From SIG673 sp964570105 (GTDB lineage Bacteria > Bacillota > Clostridia > Oscillospirales > CAG-272): a DNA stretch of 22,156 nucleotides. Below the pieces are notes generated by a model. It was not told where the DNA came from, ran no database searches, and saw only the letters and a list, made by a program, of their open reading frames with translations. Shown here in pieces: positions 6,979 through 14,965 of this stretch (positions are counted from its first letter, which is position 1; each line of letters starts with the position of its first letter). A program made the translations under genes and the position numbers. The stretch covers positions 1-22,156 of the forward strand of contig CAZMWM010000023.1 in NCBI GenBank assembly GCA_964570105.1, in the 5' to 3' direction.

Positions 6979-7040
6979 AAACAGCAAAGTCCCCTCCGAG
7001 AACATCAGATAGACTTATTATATGTCGGAAAAAACAAATT

Positions 7041-7069
7041 ATTATAGACCGCACGTCTGCTCGGATAAA
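7041..7069 (-). promoter_or_regulatory. Possible promoter of the spoVB-like/mazG unit
   Basis: On the minus strand TATAAT (7041-7046) is preceded by TTTATC (7064-7069) after 17 bp. The -10 is perfect and the -35 is weak (3 of 6). A second TATAAT occurs at 7017-7022 without a -35. Both lie in the 122 bp gap between the kinase stop and the flippase start, and no hairpin terminator was found there. Confidence 0.35.
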
Positions 7070-7100
7070 TATTGTTGAATAGGTCAATAATTGCTCAACT

Positions 7101-8006
7101 TTATATAAATTCCCTGTAAAGACCGTGCTGTGGGATAAACTCCGACGGTATCACATCTATACCATTGACCAATGACAGCAATCTTTGTGCCTTATCCGAA
7201 TATACCGAGCCGTCCGGGATCTCCCCGAGTATGCTCTCAAGGTACGGCTTCAGCATACAAGGCTCATACCCCATAAGAGAATCGATGGTGACGTCCGCTC
7301 TCCCAAGAAACGGGAGGATATTGACGTCCTCGTTTCGCGTAACGGATTCCCAGAGCTGAAAAGTAAACTCCGGAGACGCTCCGCGGAAACGCGAATCTCT
7401 CACGAGCCTGCGCATAAGTCGCACCGTTCGCGCATCCACCGTCTCCCCATCAACGGATATCGGAGAGGCGACGTTAATTATCAGGCTGAGGCACGGAATG
7501 CCCTCAAGCATCCGAGTAAACACGGGATATATAGCCTGTATTCCCTCAAATATCAGGATATCCGCATTCCCCTGCGCGAAGGTCTCATAACCCACGCGCC
7601 TTCCGAGCTTGAAATCAAAATGCGGCAGAGGTGCGTCCTTCCCGGCACTCAGCTTCGCGATGAAGCTCTCAAGGCACGGAACGTCCAGAGCGCGCTCCGA
7701 GTCAAAATCGACGCACCTGCCCTCCCTCTCGGCTTCAGCCTCAAGCTCCGCGCTCGGTCTGAAAAAATCGTCAAGGGAAATTATCTTTACCTTTTTGCCG
7801 CGCTCGGCAAATTCACTTATCAGCTTTCTTGATACGGTGGTCTTTCCGGAGCAGGTCGGTCCGGAGAGCGTAAGATACTTAAGCTCTTCTCTTTTGAATA
7901 TCTCAAGCATCACACCGTCGAGCCGCTCTTCAAAGCTGCGGTCGCAGCTCTTTACGTATTCAAGCTTTTCAGCTTCGTTTGAAAACCGTGTTTTAGCAAT
8001 GATCAT
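7101..8006 (-). CDS. Uridine kinase-like P-loop nucleoside kinase
   Basis: This is a 301-residue cytoplasmic kinase of the uridine kinase/phosphoribulokinase family. Walker A is GPTCSGKTT (residues 49-57). ISLDDFF (residues 76-82) holds the acidic pair D79-D80 expected at the substrate and metal site. HFDFKLGRR and ILIFEGIQAIYP match the Udk core, and RLMRRLVRDSRFRGASPEFT the lid-like Arg-rich segment. Many clostridial relatives carry an N-terminal TGS/ThrRS-like region in front of the kinase; here only about 45 residues precede Walker A. The exact nucleoside is not proven. The ATG at 8006 has only a weak ribosome site (GGTAAGTG). It follows hemZ after 38 nt on the same strand, probably as the last gene of that operon. 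Confidence 0.85.
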   Translation of the reverse strand: MIIAKTRFSNEAEKLEYVKSCDRSFEERLDGVMLEIFKREELKYLTLSGPTCSGKTTVSRKLISEFAERGKKVKIISLDDFFRPSAELEAEAEREGRCVDFDSERALDVPCLESFIAKLSAGKDAPLPHFDFKLGRRVGYETFAQGNADILIFEGIQAIYPVFTRMLEGIPCLSLIINVASPISVDGETVDARTVRLMRRLVRDSRFRGASPEFTFQLWESVTRNEDVNILPFLGRADVTIDSLMGYEPCMLKPYLESILGEIPDGSVYSDKAQRLLSLVNGIDVIPSEFIPQHGLYREFI

Positions 8007-8044
8007 ACACTTACCGTTAAAGCTATCCGAGGATAGTCACAAGA

Positions 8045-9532
8045 TCAACAATAGTATTTCCGGCAGAATTCCTCCACCGTCCGATCCCTCTCGGAAAGCG
8101 CCGCCGCGTGTCTTTCGGGATCGAGATATTCATAAGGATATTTGGGCATAGCCGAGCGTGTTATCTGCGAGCGGTCTGCCGCCACGAGCTTGGTTATCGC
8201 ACCTGCGCCGGCGGCAAATATGGTATGCACCTCCTCCATCATAAACACGTTGTACAGTCCCTCCGCGCCCGGAAGCGCGTAACCGACGTTCTCAAAATTT
8301 CCGACCGTATTCTTCTGGCGGTAGATATAGTAAGGGATATACCCGGCAAGCCCTGCGCTCACCTGCGAATAATCCACGCTCTTCCCCGTCTCCCCGCCGG
8401 TCCTTGAATATATCTCCGTTCCGTTCCTCAGAAAATCCGACGCCTTCTTGACGCAGAAGGTATGGAAGGTGATATTGTCCGGACGAAGCTTTATGACCTG
8501 ATCCACCGAGCGCGAAAAGCTCGAAAAGCTCTCACCGGGAAGCCCTGCGATAAGGTCGGTATTTATATATTTTATACCGCTCTCCCTCGCAATATTATAT
8601 GCGCGAAGGAAATCCTCGACAGTATGCTTTCTTCCGATGCCCTCAAGCACGGAATCGTTCAGCGTCTGCGGATTTACGCTTATGCGGTCAACACCGTTAG
8701 CGTAAGCAACGCTCAGCTTTTCAGAGGTGATGGTGTCAGGTCTGCCGGCTTCGAGCGTGAACTCCCGCAGTTTCTTTCCGCCAAGCTCCCGAGCTATGTG
8801 ACCGAGCAGTCTTTCCAGCTGTTTGGCAGAAAGGATGGAGGGAGTACCTCCGCCTATGTATACCGTAACGACGTTGAACGAATACTCGCGGATATGCTTA
8901 AAAACACGGCTGATATCCCGACACAGCGTATCAAGGTATTCGTCTATCATAGACAGCAGTCTTTTCGTGGAATATGAGACAAAGGAGCAATACGCGCATC
9001 TCGACGGGCAGAACGGGATGGAGACGTACAGCGAACAGCTCCTTTCCGGAAGCGAGCTTATTATGCGCTCTTCGTTTACGGCGATATCACAGAGAAGGGC
9101 GGCTTTTTTTGGATTTACGAGATACTCCTTGCAGAGCGTATCCTTGACCGTAAGAAGCTCGCCCCCCGATGTCATCAGCTCCGCCGCCATCTTCGCAGGA
9201 CGCACCCCCGTAAGTATCCCCCAAGGCGGAGTACATCCAAAAAGCGCCTTTCCCGCTTTGAATATGGCGATACCGCAAGCAAGCTTGCGACTGCGCTCGG
9301 TGCTCCTATCCGTACTCAAGGCTTCAAAGCATTCTCCGCTCTCGCTCCTTCCTCCGCTTACGAAGGTCGCGTGAGCGTATATGCCGTCCGACTCCTTGCG
9401 CACCGTAAGCCTCAAAACATCGGTCGCATCCGTCAGCTCCTCGTCCTCGGAAAATTTCGCGCCCGGAAAAAAGATCATACACAGCGTCTGAACGTAGTAC
9501 CGATTTATTTCTCCGTCTATAAAAAGCTTCAT
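8045..9532 (-). CDS. hemZ: Radical SAM coproporphyrinogen dehydrogenase-type protein HemZ
   Basis: This is a 495-residue radical SAM protein. The iron-sulfur motif C175-x3-C179-x2-C182 (FCPSRCAYCSF) is followed by VYIGGGTPSIL and the HemZ-typical FTLEAGRPDTIT, then VDRISVNPQTL and DLIAGLPGE. The roughly 165 residues before the cluster (including PPWGILTGVRPAKMA) are characteristic of HemZ and absent from HemN and HemW. HemZ is described as an oxygen-independent coproporphyrinogen III oxidase in B. subtilis. It lacks the fourth Cys of the HemN motif (Phe here), so its catalytic role in a given species is inferred from family. The start has AAAGGAT about 11 nt upstream. It follows dtd by 60 nt on the same strand. 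In many Clostridia an MBL-fold gene precedes it; it is absent here. Confidence 0.93.
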   Translation of the reverse strand: MKLFIDGEINRYYVQTLCMIFFPGAKFSEDEELTDATDVLRLTVRKESDGIYAHATFVSGGRSESGECFEALSTDRSTERSRKLACGIAIFKAGKALFGCTPPWGILTGVRPAKMAAELMTSGGELLTVKDTLCKEYLVNPKKAALLCDIAVNEERIISSLPERSCSLYVSIPFCPSRCAYCSFVSYSTKRLLSMIDEYLDTLCRDISRVFKHIREYSFNVVTVYIGGGTPSILSAKQLERLLGHIARELGGKKLREFTLEAGRPDTITSEKLSVAYANGVDRISVNPQTLNDSVLEGIGRKHTVEDFLRAYNIARESGIKYINTDLIAGLPGESFSSFSRSVDQVIKLRPDNITFHTFCVKKASDFLRNGTEIYSRTGGETGKSVDYSQVSAGLAGYIPYYIYRQKNTVGNFENVGYALPGAEGLYNVFMMEEVHTIFAAGAGAITKLVAADRSQITRSAMPKYPYEYLDPERHAAALSERDRTVEEFCRKYYC

Positions 9533-9592
9533 CTCATTACGATCCTTTTCTTTTTTATCTTTCCGCTTTTCTGAAAGCCTTAAATGCCATAC

Positions 9593-10048
9593 TTACTGCG
9601 CAAGATCCTTCTCCGAGTCCAGAACTATCGTCACAGGACCGTCAAGGGAGGCGGATATATCCATATCGGCTCCGAACACGCCCGTCTCAACGTGAAGCCC
9701 CGCAAGTCCGAGCCTGTCCGCAAACCTCAGATACAGCTCCTCGGCTCGGGAAGGTCGCTCGGCTGAGATAAAATCGGGGCGGTTTCCGTGTCGGCAGGAT
9801 GCGCAAAGAGTGAAATTCGATATCACGAGCACACCCCCGGCGATATCCGAGACCGAAAGATCCAGCTTTCCGTTCTCATTCTCGAATATCCTCATCCGCG
9901 CAAGCTTCAACGCCATACGGTCGCATATATCCTCCGTATCCCCGGAGCGCACCCCGAGCAATACCGCAAGCCCTTTTCCGATACGCCCAACGGTCTCGCC
10001 ACCGACCGAGACCGAAGCGGAGCTTACCCTCTGTATCACAGCCGTCAT
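9593..10048 (-). CDS. dtd: D-aminoacyl-tRNA deacylase
   Basis: This is a 151-residue enzyme that hydrolyses D-amino acids from mischarged tRNA and acts as a homodimer. MTAVIQRVSSASVSVGGE is the standard N-terminus. SNFTLCA corresponds to the active-site block normally written SQFTL, with Gln replaced by Asn and the catalytic Thr kept. LDGPVT corresponds to NxGPVT and keeps the Gly-cisPro pair that provides chiral selection. The size is normal. Its ATG overlaps the recJ stop codon (ATGA, 4 nt), and GGGGAGGATGA upstream within recJ is its ribosome site, so it is translationally coupled to recJ. In many Firmicutes apt and relA lie between recJ and dtd; they are missing here. Confidence 0.95.
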   Translation of the reverse strand: MTAVIQRVSSASVSVGGETVGRIGKGLAVLLGVRSGDTEDICDRMALKLARMRIFENENGKLDLSVSDIAGGVLVISNFTLCASCRHGNRPDFISAERPSRAEELYLRFADRLGLAGLHVETGVFGADMDISASLDGPVTIVLDSEKDLAQ

Positions 10049-12255
10049 ACGACGTCATCCTCCCCCGTCTGCCGCTCTCTTACGCGCTTTAACTGCTTTT
10101 TGAGCGCCTTATATCTCGGCGCACCCTCAAGATTGACCTTTCCGCTGACCTGACAAATACGTATCCGATACAGCTCCGTACCGCTGATCGCCCCATCCGG
10201 AACGTTCTGCATCGATATCAGCCCCACATCCGCAAAGACGAGAAGGCATATACGTATCTTGCTCATACGCAAGGGCGGAAGCTGTTCCGGATACATACTT
10301 TGGATGCATCTCGATATCCTGTGAAGCCCAAAGACGTCACCTTCCGCGGCAAGCTTTTTTATCGCGGTGTATACCATAGCAAACTCGTCTCTGTTCGGAA
10401 GCAAGCGGTCGTGCTCATAAAATCTTTCACCGCCATCGACCACGGATGCGTACAGCTCCATCTCCTTGCGGTACAGGCACAGCTCAGCCTCGCACAGCCT
10501 GATATCCTTCAGAAGGAGCTGTAGAGAGCGCACGTTCTGAAATTCGTTTATATCCGTCTGAAACACCAGATCCACCGTGTCCCCGACGGTAAAGTCCGTT
10601 TCCGCGGGAGAAACTCCGAAAAGAAGCGCTGTCCTTCCCTCTCCCTCGGAACGCAGTGTGAGCTTTGTATGCTTGCCTCCGTTTCCGATAGGCGTTATCG
10701 CGGAGATCTGAGCGTTTCTCTGTAGGAGCAACGGATACGGATTGTCCACTCCGCACGGCTCGAGAAGAGAGAGCTGTTCAGCCATATCGAGCGTAAGCTC
10801 CTCGTCCGAGACCTCGCGGTCTATCTCAAGTATCGGCTCCGCGGACTCGGCATCCATACGCTCTCTTGCGTAGTCGTTTATCGCGCGGCGGAAGGCGTCT
10901 ATCTCGTCGGCGGCAACGCTAAATCCGGCAGCCATCTCGTGTCCGCCGTAGCGTATGAGACTATCCGAGCAAGCGGACAGAGCCTCCGTCAGATCCAGCC
11001 CCTTGACGCTCCTTCCGGAGCCTTTGCCGACGCCGTCCTCTATCGAGATGAGCAAGGTCGGCATATTGTATCTTTCCGTGAGACGCGAGGCAACGATACC
11101 TATCACCCCGTGATGCCAATCCTCCTTTGCAAGCACAAGGACGGGATCGTTTTTAAAATCGTGCGTCCCCTCCGCAAGCTCTATAGCCTCAAGCGCTATG
11201 CGGTTTTCCTCAGCCTGTCTCTGCGTGTTGAGCGCGCAAAGCTCCTTGGCGAGCGCGGCGGCTTCGGACTTATCTTTGGAAAGAAACAGCCTGACGCCCT
11301 GCATAGCGTCGCCGAGCCTTCCGGCGGCGTTTATCTTCGGAGCTATGGTAAAGCTGATATACGATGCGGTCACGCGTCTCTTTTTCGGATATCTTTGATT
11401 TTTCTGCTCCGACGTCTGCTCCATAAGAGCCGCAAGTCCGAGCCGCGGAGATCTCTCCGCATTTGAAAGCCCGATGGCACATATCAGCCTGTTTTCATCC
11501 CTTAGCGGCATAACGTCCGCTATCGTACCGATAGCCACAAGGTCGCAGTGATCTCGGCAGATATTGTACAGATATTTTCCCCTGTCCTGCTCCCCTGCAA
11601 GCTCGAGCCGTCTTTTTTCGATGGCGCACAAAAGCTTGAACACCACGCCGACGCCGGCAAGCTCCGCATAGGGATAGGTGCTGTCGTGCCTGTGCGGATT
11701 TATCACCGCCACCGCCTGCGGAAGCTCGTCCTGACACTGATGGTGATCCGTCACGATCAGCTCCATTCCAAGCTCTGACATCATCTTCGCCTCGGCTATG
11801 GCGGTGATGCCGGTATCCACGGTGATAACGAGCGACGTGCCGCCCCGAGCAAGCCTTGTAAGAGCCTCGGAGTTGACGCCGTAGCCCTCGGTGGCGCGAT
11901 TGGGTATGTAACAGTCGACCGTCGCACCGATGGAGGTAAGATACAGATACAGGGCGCTGACGGAGGTTACGCCGTCGACATCGTAATCACCGTAAACGGT
12001 AATATGCTCGCCGTCGGAAACGGCTCGCAGTATACGCTTCACCGCAACGTCCATATCGTTCAGTAAGAACGGATCGTGGAAGAGAGTAGTCTCCTTTTCG
12101 AGAAATTCTCGCGCCTCATTTGCGGAGATATATCCTCGCCGTACGAGTATATCCGCAAGGACGCCGCATATCTTAAGCTCCGAGGATATCTCCGCGCTTT
12201 TTGCCGAAAGCTCCGGGGATATCTCTTTCATTATCCATTTTTTTGATCTGGGCAT
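10045..12255 (-). CDS. recJ: Single-stranded-DNA-specific exonuclease RecJ
   Basis: This is an approximately 736-residue 5'-3' single-strand exonuclease for recombination and repair. DHH-domain motifs are present: YGDYDVDGVTS (about residues 88-98), VITVDTGI, and VTDHHQ with the DHH metal ligands. The DHHA1 domain follows with GKGSGRSVKGLDL and the GGHEMAAGFSV motif. After it comes an OB-like segment and a C-terminal extension (about residues 560-736) typical of Firmicutes RecJ. The ATG at 12255 is chosen, with AAAAGGAT about 12 nt upstream; a TTG ten codons earlier at 12285 is possible but would leave that site inside the gene. The rseC stop is about 60 nt upstream, and dtd overlaps its end. 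Confidence 0.95.
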   Translation of the reverse strand: MPRSKKWIMKEISPELSAKSAEISSELKICGVLADILVRRGYISANEAREFLEKETTLFHDPFLLNDMDVAVKRILRAVSDGEHITVYGDYDVDGVTSVSALYLYLTSIGATVDCYIPNRATEGYGVNSEALTRLARGGTSLVITVDTGITAIAEAKMMSELGMELIVTDHHQCQDELPQAVAVINPHRHDSTYPYAELAGVGVVFKLLCAIEKRRLELAGEQDRGKYLYNICRDHCDLVAIGTIADVMPLRDENRLICAIGLSNAERSPRLGLAALMEQTSEQKNQRYPKKRRVTASYISFTIAPKINAAGRLGDAMQGVRLFLSKDKSEAAALAKELCALNTQRQAEENRIALEAIELAEGTHDFKNDPVLVLAKEDWHHGVIGIVASRLTERYNMPTLLISIEDGVGKGSGRSVKGLDLTEALSACSDSLIRYGGHEMAAGFSVAADEIDAFRRAINDYARERMDAESAEPILEIDREVSDEELTLDMAEQLSLLEPCGVDNPYPLLLQRNAQISAITPIGNGGKHTKLTLRSEGEGRTALLFGVSPAETDFTVGDTVDLVFQTDINEFQNVRSLQLLLKDIRLCEAELCLYRKEMELYASVVDGGERFYEHDRLLPNRDEFAMVYTAIKKLAAEGDVFGLHRISRCIQSMYPEQLPPLRMSKIRICLLVFADVGLISMQNVPDGAISGTELYRIRICQVSGKVNLEGAPRYKALKKQLKRVRERQTGEDDVV

Positions 12256-12314
12256 AGTTATATCAAGATCCTTTTGTATGTTCAATTTTACGGTAGGTGA
12301 GTGATAGATCCCGC

Positions 12315-12737
12315 TCAGCAGGGCGGTGTTTCATCGATATCGCGGAGCACCCTTGTGATATTCGGGCGAAATGATGCACCTCTCCGAGCTGAAAACACCT
12401 TCGCGAAAACGAACGGAGAGACAAATCCTACGGTAGCCCCAACCACCGAGACGACCTCACCAAGGAAGGACAGCGCACAGTACAGAACGAGTGCTGACAG
12501 CACCGGCGCCAAAAAAACGAGCGCCGCATACGCAAGCACGCTTCCCGACCGCGCCTCGACCTCCACGGTGTCGCCGACACAGGCGCCCACCGTGTTGTTT
12601 GCGACCGTGACCGACCGTCGCGCACCGCCGCAAACGCCCCTTCCCGAGCAGGTCTCGCATGCGCTCTGCCGAAACAGTGCCACCTCAGCCGTACCGTCTG
12701 CCTTCACGGCTGTAACCAATGCCTTCTGCGTCATCAT
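12315..12737 (-). CDS. rseC: RseC/SoxR-reducing-system family membrane protein
   Basis: This 140-residue protein has an N-terminal beta-rich part with a Cys cluster (SACETCSGRGVCGG) and a putative iron-sulfur or redox motif. Then come two close hydrophobic segments (about residues 70-88 and 92-110: VLAYAALVFLAPVLSALVLY and VVSVVGATVGFVSPFVFA) that form a membrane hairpin. This is the SoxR_RseC architecture, where family members work with electron-transfer systems such as Rnf/Rsx. No Rnf genes are in the window. The start ATG at 12737 is favoured because GGGGGTGA, almost the perfect anti-16S complement, lies 8 nt upstream; a GTG at 12749 overlaps that site. It lies between the FAD protein gene and recJ on the same strand. 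Confidence 0.85.
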   Translation of the reverse strand: MMTQKALVTAVKADGTAEVALFRQSACETCSGRGVCGGARRSVTVANNTVGACVGDTVEVEARSGSVLAYAALVFLAPVLSALVLYCALSFLGEVVSVVGATVGFVSPFVFAKVFSARRGASFRPNITRVLRDIDETPPC

Positions 12738-12814
12738 CCTGACCGTCACCCCCGACCGAGCGAGGGCTTCCTTTTCTTAAGCCTTGAGATATCCGCCGAG
12801 AGGATATCCGCGTA

Positions 12815-14428
12815 TCATAAGCACTCATCGGGCGGCGCATACCTTTCTATGATACGCGACGCCTGCTCTATACCGTCAACAGCGGCGCTCGTTATACCTC
12901 CGGCATATCCGGCGCCCTCTCCGCAGGGATACAGGTTTGGATGAGCGGCGGATACACCCAAATCATTTCTTGATATCCTGTACGGTGCGCTCGTCCTCGT
13001 CTCCGCGCCGGTGAGCCAAGCGTCGGGGACGGAAAAGCCCCTGACCTCACTGTTAAAGCGGCGTATACCGAGACGTAACATATCCGTCACGTCATCCGGG
13101 AACAGCTCTCCGAGGTCTGCGAGCCGCACCCTCTCTCCGCTTTCCATATAGCTCGGTCTGATCCTGTCGGGACAGCTTCCGGACTTGCCGGAAAGCAGAT
13201 CTCCCACAGTCTGTATCGGTGCGGAATAGTCCGAGCCGCCAAGCTCGAACGCCTTGTGCTCTATCATTCTCTGAAAAGCCACAGTACCGCCAAACTGACG
13301 GCAGTCCTCGGGTGTCACGGATACGGCGATGGCGGAATTGGAATTTTTTCCGTCCCTTGCGCGACGGCTCATACCGTTGACCGCCACGCCGCCCTCTTCG
13401 CTCGCCGCGGCGACCACCTCGCCCCCGGGGCACATACAGAACGTGTATACCGCCCTGCCGTCTTTACGGTAGGAGCAGGCGTATTCGGCGCTTCCGAGCT
13501 TCTTCGCAAGCTCCGCCGAGCCGTACATCGCGGCGTCGATATCGCTCCTCAGGTGCTCTATCCTCAGCCCGACGCTGAAAGGCTTTTCGACCACGTCGCA
13601 TCCGCGCCCGATAAGCATCGAATAAACGTCTCTGGCACTGTGACCTGTCGCAAGTATCAGGCATCCGCACGGAATATCCCCGTCGGGCGTGCGGATCGCG
13701 ACCAGTCGTCCAAGGGCGTCACATACATATCCGACCATCCTCGTGCGAAATCTGATCTCCCCACCGAGCGACCTTATGCGGTCACGCATATTTGAGACGA
13801 CCGTGCGAAGGACATCGGTACCGACGTGAGGTCTTGCGGACGTGAGCACCTCGCGGGGCGCTCCAAGCTCGTGAAAACGACGCAGTACGTAACGGCATCG
13901 CGGATCGTTTATCCTCGTCACCAGCTTGCCGTCGGAAAACGTTCCGGCGCCGCCCGCTCCAAACTGTATATTGCTCTCGGTATCAAGCTTCCCTTCGCTG
14001 TAAAACCGCTCTACCCTCTTCACTCTTTCGTCGGTATCGTCGCCTCTTTCGATAACTATCGGACGGTACCCTCTCTCCGCAAGCAGAAGAGCCGCAAACA
14101 TTCCGGCAGGACCGAAACCGCACACGGCAGGTCTCGCACTCAGCTTCCCGTCGCCGCATATCGGGCTTACCGTACTGTTGGCAAGCACCGATATTCCCGA
14201 CCTTTGCAGAACATCCGCGCCCGGGAGCGTGTCCACGGTAGACGTGACCGACCAGACTACCGTGATATTGTCGCGATGACGGGCATCTATCGACTTTTTA
14301 TATATCTCAAAGCACCCGGCGTCCCCAAAGCCGCCGATGCCGCATAGCTTTCTTTGCGCCTCACGGATCGCGCGTTCCTCGCCCTCTCCGATCGGCAGAC
14401 GTATGTCCTTTATGAGTATGTCAGGCAT
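12815..14428 (-). CDS. NAD(P)/FAD-dependent oxidoreductase (COG2509-type)
   Basis: This 537-residue flavoprotein has an N-terminal domain of about 95 residues (MPDILIKDIRLPIGEGEERAI...). A Rossmann FAD motif GFGPAGMFAALLLAERGYRPIVIERG follows at about residues 104-129, then SNIQFGAGGAGTFSDGKL and, late, LYPCGEGAGYAGGITSAAVDG, which closes around the flavin. This is the pattern of the uncharacterised COG2509 FAD-dependent dehydrogenases; the substrate is not known. The ATG at 14428 follows AAAGGAG at 7 nt; an ATG 21 nt earlier has no ribosome site. In many Clostridia this gene follows cdaA-cdaR and precedes glmM. Here it lies downstream of cdaA and a 61-residue membrane protein, and rseC follows after 77 nt. 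Confidence 0.88.
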   Translation of the reverse strand: MPDILIKDIRLPIGEGEERAIREAQRKLCGIGGFGDAGCFEIYKKSIDARHRDNITVVWSVTSTVDTLPGADVLQRSGISVLANSTVSPICGDGKLSARPAVCGFGPAGMFAALLLAERGYRPIVIERGDDTDERVKRVERFYSEGKLDTESNIQFGAGGAGTFSDGKLVTRINDPRCRYVLRRFHELGAPREVLTSARPHVGTDVLRTVVSNMRDRIRSLGGEIRFRTRMVGYVCDALGRLVAIRTPDGDIPCGCLILATGHSARDVYSMLIGRGCDVVEKPFSVGLRIEHLRSDIDAAMYGSAELAKKLGSAEYACSYRKDGRAVYTFCMCPGGEVVAAASEEGGVAVNGMSRRARDGKNSNSAIAVSVTPEDCRQFGGTVAFQRMIEHKAFELGGSDYSAPIQTVGDLLSGKSGSCPDRIRPSYMESGERVRLADLGELFPDDVTDMLRLGIRRFNSEVRGFSVPDAWLTGAETRTSAPYRISRNDLGVSAAHPNLYPCGEGAGYAGGITSAAVDGIEQASRIIERYAPPDECL

Positions 14429-14468
14429 AAGCTGCTCCTTTCTGTTCACGCCGTCAAAAGCGGAAAAT

Positions 14469-14500
14469 CCGCCGCAGTCGGCAATTGCCGGCTACGGCGG
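14469..14500 (-). terminator. Imperfect hairpin in front of the FAD oxidoreductase gene
   Basis: CCGCC and GGCGG close a long imperfect stem with GGC-AATT-GCC at the tip, 32 nt in all. On the minus strand it is followed by ATTTTCCGCTTTT. It could terminate transcripts coming from cdaA, or act as a leader structure 40 nt before the FAD gene start. The T-tract is interrupted, so its strength is uncertain. Confidence 0.4.
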
Positions 14501-14600
14501 AGCAATGCTTTCGGTTTTAGAATGACACGGTCGCACCGTTACGGTTTAGGCAGTATGTTAAACGAGATCCGAAAATAATTTGCAAAATGCAGATCATATC

Positions 14601-14655
14601 GTAGAGCAGGGCTTGCTCCCACTTATGGGAGCAAGCCCCCGCCCTACAGGTAACC
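14601..14655. repeat. Dispersed palindromic repeat, family R2, with perfect 12 bp stem
   Basis: GGGCTTGCTCCC (14609-14620) and GGGAGCAAGCCC (14627-14638) form a perfect 12 bp stem around ACTTAT, with GTAG/CTAC outside (14601-14604 and 14644-14647). The right flank CCCGCCCTACAGG plus TAACCA matches copies at 111-120 and 210-228. It lies between the 61-residue protein gene and the FAD gene. The structure resembles REP- or MITE-like intergenic units. There is no T-run, so it is not a standard terminator. Confidence 0.65.
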
Positions 14656-14715
14656 ATCTATCTCGGATGCATTCCCGTTTCAAATACCGTCTCCGAGCAT
14701 AAGCTTACGGCGCGG

Positions 14716-14901
14716 TCACATCGGCACGGACATAAGCCATATAAGTACAGCCGTAGCCGCGGCAAGCAATCCGCAGATCATCTCGGAAAGCGGTGTCGGG
14801 CGGATGTTATAGCTCTTTCTGGACATAGTGTGAAGCGTTTGCTCCGTTTTGCGCACGCCTTCGCTTTCGTCCCTGTTCTCGATCTTGTTTCCGTTATCCA
14901 T
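14716..14901 (-). CDS. Small single-TM protein in the usual cdaR position
   Basis: This is a 61-residue protein with a charged N-terminus (about 40 residues: MDNGNKIENRDESEGVRKTEQ...) and a single C-terminal hydrophobic segment MICGLLAAATAVLIWLMSVPM (residues 41-61). That layout suggests a tail-anchored or N-in membrane peptide. The ATG has GGGAGGA about 10 nt upstream, so translation is credible. It follows cdaA by 64 nt on the same strand. In most Firmicutes this place is taken by cdaR (YbbR), whose N-terminus is a single TM segment of the type LLALLLAIVLWL. The AAATAVLIWL here is reminiscent of that. It may be a remnant N-terminus of CdaR cut off after the membrane anchor, or an unrelated small protein. 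I recognise no other family. Confidence 0.6.
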   Translation of the reverse strand: MDNGNKIENRDESEGVRKTEQTLHTMSRKSYNIRPTPLSEMICGLLAAATAVLIWLMSVPM

Positions 14902-14965
14902 GACCGCTGTCCTCCCGTCCGGTATAGCTTATATATCAGAGCCTCCGGACGCTTGGCAAGGGTGC

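Noticed and set aside
8022..8035. Perfect palindrome CTATCCGAGGATAG between hemZ and the kinase gene
   Set aside because: The two arms meet with only 2 nt between, so no stable hairpin forms, and there is no T-run. It may be chance in a 38 nt gap.
12788..12811. Direct repeat GATATCCGC twice, 15 bp apart, upstream of rseC
   Set aside because: GATATC-containing words are frequent throughout this genome's coding sequence. Two copies in one gap are not convincing as an operator.
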